From Desulfobacteraceae bacterium UBA5852 (GTDB lineage: Bacteria > Desulfobacterota > Desulfobacteria > Desulfobacterales > UBA5852): 5,015 bases of DNA. The DNA is taken from positions 1 through 5,015 of the forward strand of contig DJGG01000010.1 of NCBI GenBank assembly GCA_002432195.1, given 5' to 3'. This document shows, piece by piece, positions 1 to 4,570 of this stretch. Numbering within the stretch: the first letter of the stretch is position 1; each line of letters begins with the position of its first letter. A program made the position numbers and the translations under genes. Below the pieces are notes generated by a model. That model was not told the origin of the DNA. It saw only the letters and a list, made by a program, of their open reading frames with translations, and did not search any database.

Positions 1-184
1 GGGCCACCCGGTCCTCCAGCCGCTCCGCCGGTCCGCCGCCGCCGAAAGCCGCTTGCAACCGGCGCAGTTCGGCCCGGGCCGCCCAGCGGTCGCGGCAAAG
101 GACCTCCGGCAAGCGGCGCTCGAGGCGCCGCAGGCGCCGGTGCAGGTCCCGTTGATCCGGGGATGGGGACACGCTGCCGGTCAT
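1..184 (-). CDS. N-terminus of probable ATP-dependent helicase HrpA (partial)
   Basis: This is an open leftward frame of 61 codons with no stop, and its 3' part lies beyond the left edge. The peptide begins MTGSVSPSPD and continues with a Leu/Arg-rich helix containing LRRLERRLPEVLCRDRWAAR, then AELRRLQAAF, a GGGG turn and AERLEDRVA. Proteobacterial HrpA proteins (DEAH-box RNA helicases, about 1,300 residues) open with a similar basic helical region, 'LxxRDRxxxRRxLxxL' followed by 'LAxRxxxS', before the helicase core. The match is by pattern and from memory. No helicase motif (GxGKT, DEAH) lies inside the window, so the name is an inference. The start is uncertain: ATG at 184 has only a poorly spaced GGTGA upstream. 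In-frame GTG at 199 and ATG at 220 are alternatives, and the frame stays open further upstream. The gene is divergent from the flavoprotein gene. Any other protein with a basic coiled N-terminus remains possible. Confidence 0.5.
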   Translation of the reverse strand, partial: MTGSVSPSPDQRDLHRRLRRLERRLPEVLCRDRWAARAELRRLQAAFGGGGPAERLEDRVA

Positions 185-227
185 GTCACCGGGGGGCACA
201 GCACCGCCGGCGCCCCGCATATTGGGT

Positions 228-256
228 TTGAAATCCGCATCACGATCCTCTAAGAT
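228..256 (+). promoter_or_regulatory. Predicted sigma70-type promoter of the flavoprotein gene
   Basis: TTGAAA (228-233, 5 of 6 to consensus) and TAAGAT (251-256, 4 of 6) are separated by exactly 17 bp. They lie in the only noticeably A/T-richer stretch of this intergenic region (about 219-267). Transcription would begin near 263, giving a leader of about 110 nt before the ATG at 373. I found no comparably good promoter for the divergent leftward gene. Confidence 0.55.
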
Positions 257-278
257 CCGGGCAATTGGACCCGCCGCG

Positions 279-296
279 CCGGCCGGCGCCGGCCGG
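279..296. repeat. 18-bp perfect palindrome in the flavoprotein leader
   Basis: CCGGCCGGCGCCGGCCGG reads the same on both strands. It starts about 16 nt after the predicted transcription start of the flavoprotein gene, where a repressor site or a 5'-UTR hairpin could act. It consists only of CCGG/GGCC units, so chance in GC-rich DNA is a real alternative. The rest of 185-372 holds no other feature I can support apart from the promoter and ribosome binding site. Confidence 0.5.
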
Positions 297-358
297 GGTG
301 GCGCCCGTTATAGCCCGTCGGCCCGCAAAATCAAGGGATGAAACGCCGCGCCGCGGCG

Positions 359-365
359 AAAGGAG
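359..365 (+). promoter_or_regulatory. Ribosome binding site fixing the flavoprotein start
   Basis: AAAGGAG sits 7 nt before the ATG at 373. This decides the start: the frame is open back to 265, but the extra 36 codons are Pro/Arg-rich, lack a ribosome binding site, and precede the canonical beta-strand that opens the FAD-binding fold. Confidence 0.85.
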
Positions 366-372
366 CCTCAGC

Positions 373-1713
373 ATGCACTTCCTCATCATCGGCGGGGACG
401 CCGCCGGCATGAGCGCCGCCAGCCGCGCCAAGCGGAACCGCCCCGACCTGGAGGTCACCGTTCTGGAGCAGACCGCCGACGTCTCCTACAGCGCCTGCGG
501 CATGCCGTACAACATCGCCGACCGTGGGCGGGCCATCGACGACCTGGTGGTCCGCCGCGCCGAGGTCTTCCGGGAAAAGCAGGGCATCGGCCTGTTCACG
601 GGGCACCGTGCGGAGCAGATCGACCCGGAGGCCCGGCGGGTGACGGCGGTGACGCGGGAGGGGCAGCCGCGGGAGTTCGCCTACGACCACCTGCTCATCG
701 CCACGGGGGCCGTGCCCGTGCGGCCCGCGATCCCGGGCATCGACCTGCCCGGGGTCATGGTGCTGAAAAGCCTGGCCGACGGCCGGGCCATCAAGGAGTA
801 TCTCCAGGCCCGTGCCGTGCGCCGGGTGATCGTCCTGGGCATGGGCTACATCGCCCTGGAAATGGCCGAGGCCCTGGCGGCGCTGGGTCTCGCCGTCACC
901 CTCACCAAGCCCCGGCCGGGGCTGCTGCCCTGGATGGACCCCGCCCTCGCCGCCGTCGTGGAGGCCGAGCTCCGGCGGCAAGGCGTGGAGGTGCTGCCCG
1001 GGCGCACGGTGGAGCGCATCGCGCCGTCGGACGGCCGCCTGCGGGTCACCGGCCCGGACCTGGACCTGGAGGGCGACATGGTGCTGGCCGCCGTGGGCAT
1101 CCGGCCCGAGAGCCGCCTGGCCTCCGCGGCGGGCCTGCGCTGCGGTGTGGCCGGGGCCATTGCCGTGGACGCCCGCCAGCGGACTTCCCATGACCGGATC
1201 TACGCCGCGGGGGACTGCGCCGATGCCTTCCACGCGGTCACCGGCAAACGGGTCTGGATTCCCCTGGCCCTGCGGGCCAACCGCGCCGGCTGGGCCGTGG
1301 CGGACAACGTCTGCGGCCGGGACTGCCGGCTGCCCGGGGTGTTGGGCTCGGCGGTCTTCAAGGTCTTCGACCTCCAGGTGGCCCGCACCGGGCTCACCGC
1401 CGAGGAGGCCCGCGAGGCCGGGTTCGAAACCGCCGCGGTGGTCGTCCAGAGCCGCTCCCGGGCCCACGCCCACCCGGGGGCCAGCGAAATCCACGTGCAC
1501 ATGGTGGGGGACCGCGGCTCGGGCCGCCTCCTGGGGGTCCAGATGGTGGGCCGCGAGGGGGTGGCCCACCGGCTGCACGCCCCCGCCGTGGCCCTCCACG
1601 CCCAGATGAGCGTGGAGCAGTTCAGCCAGGCGGACCTGGCCTACGCGCCGCCCTTCGGCCCCACCTGGGACCCCCTGCTGACGGCCGCCAACCAGCTCCT
1701 CAAGCGGATGTGA
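373..1713 (+). CDS. FAD/NAD(P)-dependent oxidoreductase, CoA-disulfide reductase / NADH oxidase family
   Basis: A 446-residue cytoplasmic flavoenzyme. The N-terminal FAD-binding motif is LIIGGDAAGMSAA (res 4-16). The single redox-active cysteine of the CoA-disulfide reductase/Nox/Npx group is Cys42 in SYSACGMPY (38-46). ATG (110-112) begins the linker to the second nucleotide-binding domain, whose dinucleotide motif is VLGMGYIALEMAE (154-166). The second FAD contact is IYAAGDCAD (276-284), and the dimerisation domain (about 325-446) ends with YAPPFGP (424-430). Family members reduce CoA disulfide, persulfide/polysulfide, peroxide or O2 through Cys-S-SCoA or Cys-SOH; the sequence does not settle the substrate. 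The length fits the single-domain type, with no C-terminal rhodanese domain. The NAD(P)H loop reads GMGYIA then TLTKPRPG (176-183), without the acidic residue typical of NADH users, so NADPH use is inferred. The YYPG motif I recall from the S. aureus enzyme reads AHPG (366-369) here. The gene stands alone with its own promoter and is convergent with corA. Confidence 0.93.
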   Translation: MHFLIIGGDAAGMSAASRAKRNRPDLEVTVLEQTADVSYSACGMPYNIADRGRAIDDLVVRRAEVFREKQGIGLFTGHRAEQIDPEARRVTAVTREGQPREFAYDHLLIATGAVPVRPAIPGIDLPGVMVLKSLADGRAIKEYLQARAVRRVIVLGMGYIALEMAEALAALGLAVTLTKPRPGLLPWMDPALAAVVEAELRRQGVEVLPGRTVERIAPSDGRLRVTGPDLDLEGDMVLAAVGIRPESRLASAAGLRCGVAGAIAVDARQRTSHDRIYAAGDCADAFHAVTGKRVWIPLALRANRAGWAVADNVCGRDCRLPGVLGSAVFKVFDLQVARTGLTAEEAREAGFETAAVVVQSRSRAHAHPGASEIHVHMVGDRGSGRLLGVQMVGREGVAHRLHAPAVALHAQMSVEQFSQADLAYAPPFGPTWDPLLTAANQLLKRM

Positions 1714-1715
1714 GG

Positions 1716-1736
1716 ACCCGCCGCCCCCGGGCGGGT
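1716..1736. terminator. Hairpin in the convergent gap between flavoprotein gene and corA
   Basis: ACCCGCC (1716-1722) and GGCGGGT (1730-1736) form a 7-bp GC stem with a 7-nt loop. It fills most of the 24-bp gap between the two convergent stop codons. Rightward transcripts leave the stem into TTT (1736-1738), a very short U tract; leftward transcripts have no U tract. It may act as a weak bidirectional terminator or mRNA 3'-end stabiliser. Strong intrinsic termination is not supported. Confidence 0.45.
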
Positions 1737-1737
1737 T

Positions 1738-2802
1738 TCAGAACCACTTCTTGTGCCGGAAGTACAGCACCAGCCCCCCGGCCACGGCCAGCATCAGGCC
1801 CCAGGCGGCGGCGTAGCCCCAGGGCCACTCCAGCTCCGGCATGACCCGGAAATTCATCCCGTACACCCCGGTGATGAAGGTCAGGGGGATGAAAATCGTG
1901 GCGATCACCGTGAGCACCTTCATGACCTCGTTCATGCGGTAGCTGGTGAGGGAGAAATGGAGATCCATCATGCCGGTGAGGATATCCCGGAAGGACTCGA
2001 TGGTCTCCATGACCTGGACCGTGTGGTCGTAGACATCCGTGAAGAACACCCGGGTGGCCTCGTCCACCAGGCCGCTGTCCGTCTTGGTGAAGCGCGACAG
2101 CACCTCCCGCAGGGGCCAGACCTGGCGGCGCAGGAAGATCATCTCGCGCTTGAGGCGGTGGATGCGCTGCACCAGGGCGCCGCCCGGCTCCTGCGCCAAG
2201 TCGCTTTCCAGGGCCTCGATCCCCTCCCCGATGGCTTCCAGCACGACGAAGTAGTGGTCCACGATGGCGTCCATGAGCGCGTAGGCCAGATAGCCGGGCC
2301 CGCCGGTGCGGATCCGGCCCCGCCCCTGGCGAAGGCGTGCGCGCACGGCCTCGAAGACATCCCCGCGCGCTTCCTGGAAGGAGATCAGGTAGCTCTCCCC
2401 CAGCACCAGGCTCACCTGCTCCGCGCGGATCTGGCCGGCCGCGGCGTCGTAGGTCAGCATCTTGAGCACCACGTAGAGGTAATCGTCGAACGCTTCCAGC
2501 TTCGGCCGCTGGCCGGTGTTGACGATGTCCTCCTGGGTCAGGGGGTGGATCCGGCAGCGGCGGCCGAGGTCCTCGATCAGGGGGAGGCCATGGACCCCGT
2601 CCACATTGATCCAGGTGGCGGCCGGGGGCCCCTGGAGGGGGAAGACCTCCTCGAGGTTCTCGACGCTCCGCTCGACCAGGCGCTCCCCCTCGTAGGCCAT
2701 CACCCGCACGGCCACCGGCTGGGGCCGGGGCTCGCCGATATGCACCAGGCTCCCCGGGGGCATCCCGGCCTTGGGGGAGCCTTTCTTGAAGAAACGCGTC
2801 AT
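1738..2802 (-). CDS. corA: CorA magnesium/cobalt transport protein
   Basis: A 354-residue inner-membrane Mg2+ channel of the CorA/MIT family, acting as a homopentamer that also passes Co2+ and Ni2+. The N-terminal cytoplasmic alpha/beta domain spans about 30-175. The long stalk helix follows (about 200-313), its end forming TM1 (about 293-313) in TVIATIFIPLTFITG. The signature GMN selectivity filter is at 315-317 in GVYGMNF. The periplasmic loop carries the MPEL motif (321-324), TM2 spans about 329-348, and the protein ends in the basic tail RHKKWF. Asp92 (LTQEDIVN) and Asp256 (FTDVYDH) match the Asp89 and Asp253 Mg2+-sensing sites of Thermotoga maritima CorA at a constant +3 offset. That offset also holds at GMN, so the region is colinear and gating by cytoplasmic Mg2+ is expected. 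The start ATG overlaps the stop of the upstream mscS-family gene by 4 nt and has its own GGAGG 7 nt upstream. No key residue is missing. Confidence 0.97.
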   Translation of the reverse strand: MTRFFKKGSPKAGMPPGSLVHIGEPRPQPVAVRVMAYEGERLVERSVENLEEVFPLQGPPAATWINVDGVHGLPLIEDLGRRCRIHPLTQEDIVNTGQRPKLEAFDDYLYVVLKMLTYDAAAGQIRAEQVSLVLGESYLISFQEARGDVFEAVRARLRQGRGRIRTGGPGYLAYALMDAIVDHYFVVLEAIGEGIEALESDLAQEPGGALVQRIHRLKREMIFLRRQVWPLREVLSRFTKTDSGLVDEATRVFFTDVYDHTVQVMETIESFRDILTGMMDLHFSLTSYRMNEVMKVLTVIATIFIPLTFITGVYGMNFRVMPELEWPWGYAAAWGLMLAVAGGLVLYFRHKKWF

Positions 2803-4211
2803 GCATCCCCCTCCGGGCGCGCGTCCGCGCCCTCTGCCGGCTCCGCGTGCCCCATGAGGAGCTGCAGCCGGCGCCGGTCGTCGCCGGCCACGTAGACCGT
2901 CCGGCTGGGGAAGGCGAAGTCGATCTCCGCCTCCCGGAAGCGGCGCAGGATCGTGAGGCAGGTCCGCTCCAGCCAGGCGCTGTAGCCCCACCAGTCCGCC
3001 GGGTGGTACCAGGCCACCACCATGATGTTGAGGCTCCAGTCCCTGAAGCCGTTGAAAAAGGCCCGGGGCGGGAAGTCCGGGTGCATCCCCTCGTGATTGT
3101 CCAGCACCTCCCGCAGAATGGCCACGGCCGCCTCCACCTTCTCCGGCGGGGTGTCGTAGGTCAGGCCGAAGTCGGCAAGCCAGCGGATGTTGGGCCGCTT
3201 GCCGATGTTCTCCACGGTGGAGTTCACCAGCTTCTCGTTGGGGATGGTCACCAGGTGGCCGGCCAGGGTGCGGATGCGCGAGCTGCGGAAGCCCACGTTC
3301 TCCACCACCCCGTCGTGGCTGTCGATCACCACGCGCTCCCCCACCTGGAAGGGCTTGTCGAAAAGGATCGTCAGGGTGCCGAAGAAATTGGCGATGGAGT
3401 CCTTGGCGGCCAGGGCCACCGCCAGACCGCCGATGCCCAGGGAGGCCAGCAGGGGGCCGATCTCCACCCCCGTGAGGTTCTGGAGCACCACCATGCCGCC
3501 CACCAGGAGGATGAACACCCGCAGGGTCTTGCCGATGAGGGGCATCAGCATGTCGTCGATGGTGCTTTCGGAGCCTGCCGCCCAGCGCTTCAGGCGCTCG
3601 TCGATCAGGTGCACCAGGTTGTAGGCGAACCAGACCAGGGCCACCGTGGCGGCGATGTCGGCCGTTTTCTGGGCCACGGCGTGCACCAGGTTGGCGCCGT
3701 CGGACTGCCGGAAGTGCTCGAAGAGAGGGGCGATCGACCCATAGAGACCGTAGGCCCAGATGAACAGGGTCAGCGGGCGGGCCAGGGCCAGCAGGAAAAT
3801 GCGCGTCCAGGAGATGACCCCCTCCCGGGATGGAATCCCCCGGATCTTCCTTTGCAGCAGGGCGCGCACCACCCTTTCGGCCACGATGACCAGGAAGACC
3901 AGCCCCAGGCATACGGCGAGCTTCATCCAGGTGATGCCCTGGAAGGCCTCGGCGGCGACCCACCCCCCCAGGCGGTCCGAGGCTTTATCCCCCAGGCGGT
4001 CGATGCCCTTGCCCAAACTCTCGCCAGCCCGGTCCAGGGGTTTCGCTTCCACCTGGAAGGGCGGTTCCGCATTCTTGTCCGGGGATGTTTCGGCCGGCGC
4101 GGCCGCGGGCGCGTCCTGCCGGGGCGCGTCCGCCGGCATGGCTCCCGGCGCCACGCCCAGCCAAACGGCCATCCCAAGGGCCACGATGGTGCGGCGCAAA
4201 GCTGTGGTCAT
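2799..4211 (-). CDS. MscS-family mechanosensitive ion channel with exported N-terminal region
   Basis: A 470-residue inner-membrane channel of the small-conductance mechanosensitive (MscS/YnaI-like) family, which opens under membrane tension to release solutes on hypo-osmotic shock. Residues 1-29 look like a signal peptide (MTTALRRTIVALG start, hydrophobic core, Ala-Asp-Ala before a possible cleavage site). Next comes a Pro/Ala-rich linker (about 30-55), then an amphipathic stretch (59-85). Hydrophobic segments lie at about 97-116, 136-158, 183-203 and 229-246. The pore helix (about 250-272, LLASLGIGGLAVALAAKDS) has the Gly/Ala packing of the family and is followed by FFGTLTILFDKPFQVGERV (277-295). 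The MscS beta domain (about 287-340, with VTIPNEKLVNSTVENIG) and the C-terminal alpha/beta vestibule (about 345-440) follow. At 470 residues it is longer than E. coli MscS (286), the extra part being N-terminal. A strong ribosome binding site fixes the start. It is the first gene of an operon with corA. The subfamily is inferred. Confidence 0.95.
   Translation of the reverse strand: MTTALRRTIVALGMAVWLGVAPGAMPADAPRQDAPAAAPAETSPDKNAEPPFQVEAKPLDRAGESLGKGIDRLGDKASDRLGGWVAAEAFQGITWMKLAVCLGLVFLVIVAERVVRALLQRKIRGIPSREGVISWTRIFLLALARPLTLFIWAYGLYGSIAPLFEHFRQSDGANLVHAVAQKTADIAATVALVWFAYNLVHLIDERLKRWAAGSESTIDDMLMPLIGKTLRVFILLVGGMVVLQNLTGVEIGPLLASLGIGGLAVALAAKDSIANFFGTLTILFDKPFQVGERVVIDSHDGVVENVGFRSSRIRTLAGHLVTIPNEKLVNSTVENIGKRPNIRWLADFGLTYDTPPEKVEAAVAILREVLDNHEGMHPDFPPRAFFNGFRDWSLNIMVVAWYHPADWWGYSAWLERTCLTILRRFREAEIDFAFPSRTVYVAGDDRRRLQLLMGHAEPAEGADARPEGDA
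2810..2814 (-). promoter_or_regulatory. corA ribosome binding site inside the end of the mscS gene
   Basis: On the minus strand GGAGG lies 7 nt before the corA ATG (2802) and inside the last codons of the upstream gene. With the ATGA overlap (2802-2799) it indicates coupled translation. It also fixes this start against the ATG at 2806, which is in another frame. Confidence 0.75.
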
Positions 4212-4217
4212 GCGTTT

Positions 4218-4226
4218 ACCTCCTTT
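4218..4226 (-). promoter_or_regulatory. Near-perfect ribosome binding site of the mscS-family gene
   Basis: The minus strand reads AAAGGAGGT, an almost full complement of the 16S rRNA 3' end, 6 nt before the ATG at 4211. It is the strongest ribosome binding site in the window and decides the start. The hydrophobic signal-like N-terminus that follows agrees with it. Confidence 0.88.
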
Positions 4227-4372
4227 CGCCGGGACCCCCTTCCGCGATGGCCGGCATGCAAATCCATTGGCCGGTGGTGAATGACCAAGCGCGGGGCCGC
4301 AAGGCGGGACGCTGCCAGGGGCGGGAGACCAGCCACGTCATCCACCCGGGGCGGGACGTTGCGGCCCGCAGC

Positions 4373-4385
4373 GCGGATGATCCGC
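4373..4385. repeat. 13-bp dyad GCGGATGATCCGC
   Basis: Two 6-bp arms, GCGGAT and ATCCGC, are perfectly symmetric around G4379. The one-base centre suits a protein-binding site better than an RNA hairpin. It lies at about +62 to +74 of the predicted mscS-corA transcript. No regulator family is recognised from it. Confidence 0.4.
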
Positions 4386-4397
4386 CGCCCCCGGGAG

Positions 4398-4426
4398 GGC
4401 GCCCCCGGATTCCCGCGCGGGGCGCC
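4398..4426. repeat. 8-bp GC inverted repeat (hairpin) in the mscS leader
   Basis: GGCGCCCC (4398-4405) and GGGGCGCC (4419-4426) pair perfectly around a 13-nt loop, giving a very stable RNA stem about 20 nt into the predicted leftward transcript. No U tract follows, so it is not an intrinsic terminator. Its role is unknown. Confidence 0.55.
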
Positions 4427-4442
4427 GCGCGCCGCGCCCGGC

Positions 4443-4471
4443 GGCCGCCATTGCCTATATCACAGGCGGCC
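4443..4471. repeat. Inverted repeat bracketing the mscS -10 element
   Basis: GGCCGCC (4443-4449) and GGCGGCC (4465-4471) are perfect inverted arms around a 15-bp A/T-richer centre that contains the predicted -10 of the leftward promoter. A protein bound across both arms would cover that promoter. A smaller nested pair, GCCT/AGGC (4453-4456 and 4464-4467), also exists. Confidence 0.4.
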
Positions 4472-4482
4472 CGGGGGGACAA
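4454..4482 (-). promoter_or_regulatory. Predicted sigma70-type extended -10 promoter of mscS-corA
   Basis: On the minus strand TTGTCC (4482-4477, 4 of 6) and TATAGG (4459-4454, 4 of 6) are spaced by 17 bp. A TG pair stands one base before the -10 (TGATATAGG), the extended -10 arrangement. Transcription would start near 4447. The -10 lies in one of the few A/T-richer spots of this region. Confidence 0.5.
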
Positions 4483-4484
4483 AC

Positions 4485-4499
4485 CGGCCCCTTGGGCCG
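4485..4499. promoter_or_regulatory. Dyad between the two divergent promoters, possible operator
   Basis: CGGCCC and GGGCCG are perfect inverted arms around a 3-bp centre (CTT, 4491-4493). The site lies just upstream of the leftward -35 (4477-4482) and 13 bp before the rightward -35 (4513-4518), where one regulator could act on both genes. This is inferred from position and symmetry only. Confidence 0.35.
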
Positions 4500-4512
4500 C
4501 CACCCGCGCGCT

Positions 4513-4541
4513 TTGACAAGCCGCGGCCGATCCGGTAGTGT
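4513..4541 (+). promoter_or_regulatory. Predicted sigma70-type promoter of the KaiC-like gene
   Basis: A perfect TTGACA (4513-4518) is followed after exactly 17 bp by TAGTGT (4536-4541), which keeps the most conserved -10 bases: TA at its start and T at its end. Transcription would start near 4548, giving a short leader of about 22 nt. This is the best -35 element in the window. Confidence 0.65.
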
Positions 4542-4556
4542 GTCGCACCCGACCCT

Positions 4557-4560
4557 GGAG
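4557..4560 (+). promoter_or_regulatory. Ribosome binding site of the KaiC-like gene
   Basis: GGAG lies 10 nt before the ATG at 4571, a little further than usual. The start is also supported by the protein: residues 8-21 (PSGVPAFDRHIGGL) match the opening of KaiC-type domains, which normally begin within the first 10 residues. Confidence 0.55.
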
Positions 4561-4570
4561 ACGCGTCCCC

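Larger units (their letters stand above)
4212..4447 (-). other. Predicted long structured leader of the mscS-corA message
   Basis: No gene is supported here. From the predicted start near 4447 to the channel ATG there are about 236 nt of leader. It holds a strong inverted repeat GGCGCCCC/GGGGCGCC (4398-4405 and 4419-4426, 13-nt loop) and a 13-bp dyad GCGGATGATCCGC (4373-4385). It also holds a 9-bp inverted repeat GGGCCGCAA/TTGCGGCCC (4294-4302 and 4359-4367). Direct repeats are GGCGGGACGYTGC (4303-4315 and 4350-4362) and TGGCCGG (4248-4254 and 4268-4274, 20 bp apart). I do not recognise a known riboswitch such as the M-box. The short open frames across it have no ribosome binding sites or recognisable composition. 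Confidence 0.4.

Noticed and set aside
265..372. N-terminal extension of the flavoprotein to an earlier in-frame ATG-less start at 265
   Set aside because: The 36 extra residues are Pro/Arg-rich without family similarity, have no ribosome binding site, and span the palindrome. The ATG at 373 has AAAGGAG at ideal spacing and begins directly at the FAD-binding strand.
331..1599. Long open frame antisense to the flavoprotein gene (422 codons)
   Set aside because: It is His/Gly/Ala/Pro-rich with no recognisable motif, and is the usual shadow of a GC-rich gene with G/C third positions. The sense frame has full family motifs.
1753..2895. Open frame antisense to corA (380 codons)
   Set aside because: The composition is dominated by His, Gln, Asp and Gly from antisense reading, with no ribosome binding site or domain. 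corA on the other strand is unambiguous.
1738..3963. A single fused frame reading into corA from inside the mscS-family gene
   Set aside because: The corA frame merely stays open upstream through the channel gene in a different frame. The corA ATG at 2802 has GGAGG and the ATGA overlap, and the upstream part encodes no recognisable sequence.
4215..4219. GTTTA near the mscS ribosome binding site as a PhoP (Mg2+ response) box
   Set aside because: A PhoP box needs two such half-sites about one helical turn apart. Only one copy is present, and it lies next to the ribosome binding site, downstream of the promoter.
4248..4274. TGGCCGG direct repeats 20 bp apart as a defined regulator site
   Set aside because: Seven-base GC-only repeats are common by chance in this DNA and match no regulator I recognise; kept only as a note in the leader entry.
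2847..4280. Open frame antisense to the mscS-family gene (477 codons)
   Set aside because: It has shadow composition rich in His, Gln and Gly with no motif. The channel gene on the opposite strand has a full fold, signal-like start and strong ribosome binding site.
4216..4538. Small open frames on both strands across the divergent intergenic region
   Set aside because: They are Arg/Pro/Ala-rich, overlap one another and the predicted promoters, lack ribosome binding sites, and match nothing recognisable.
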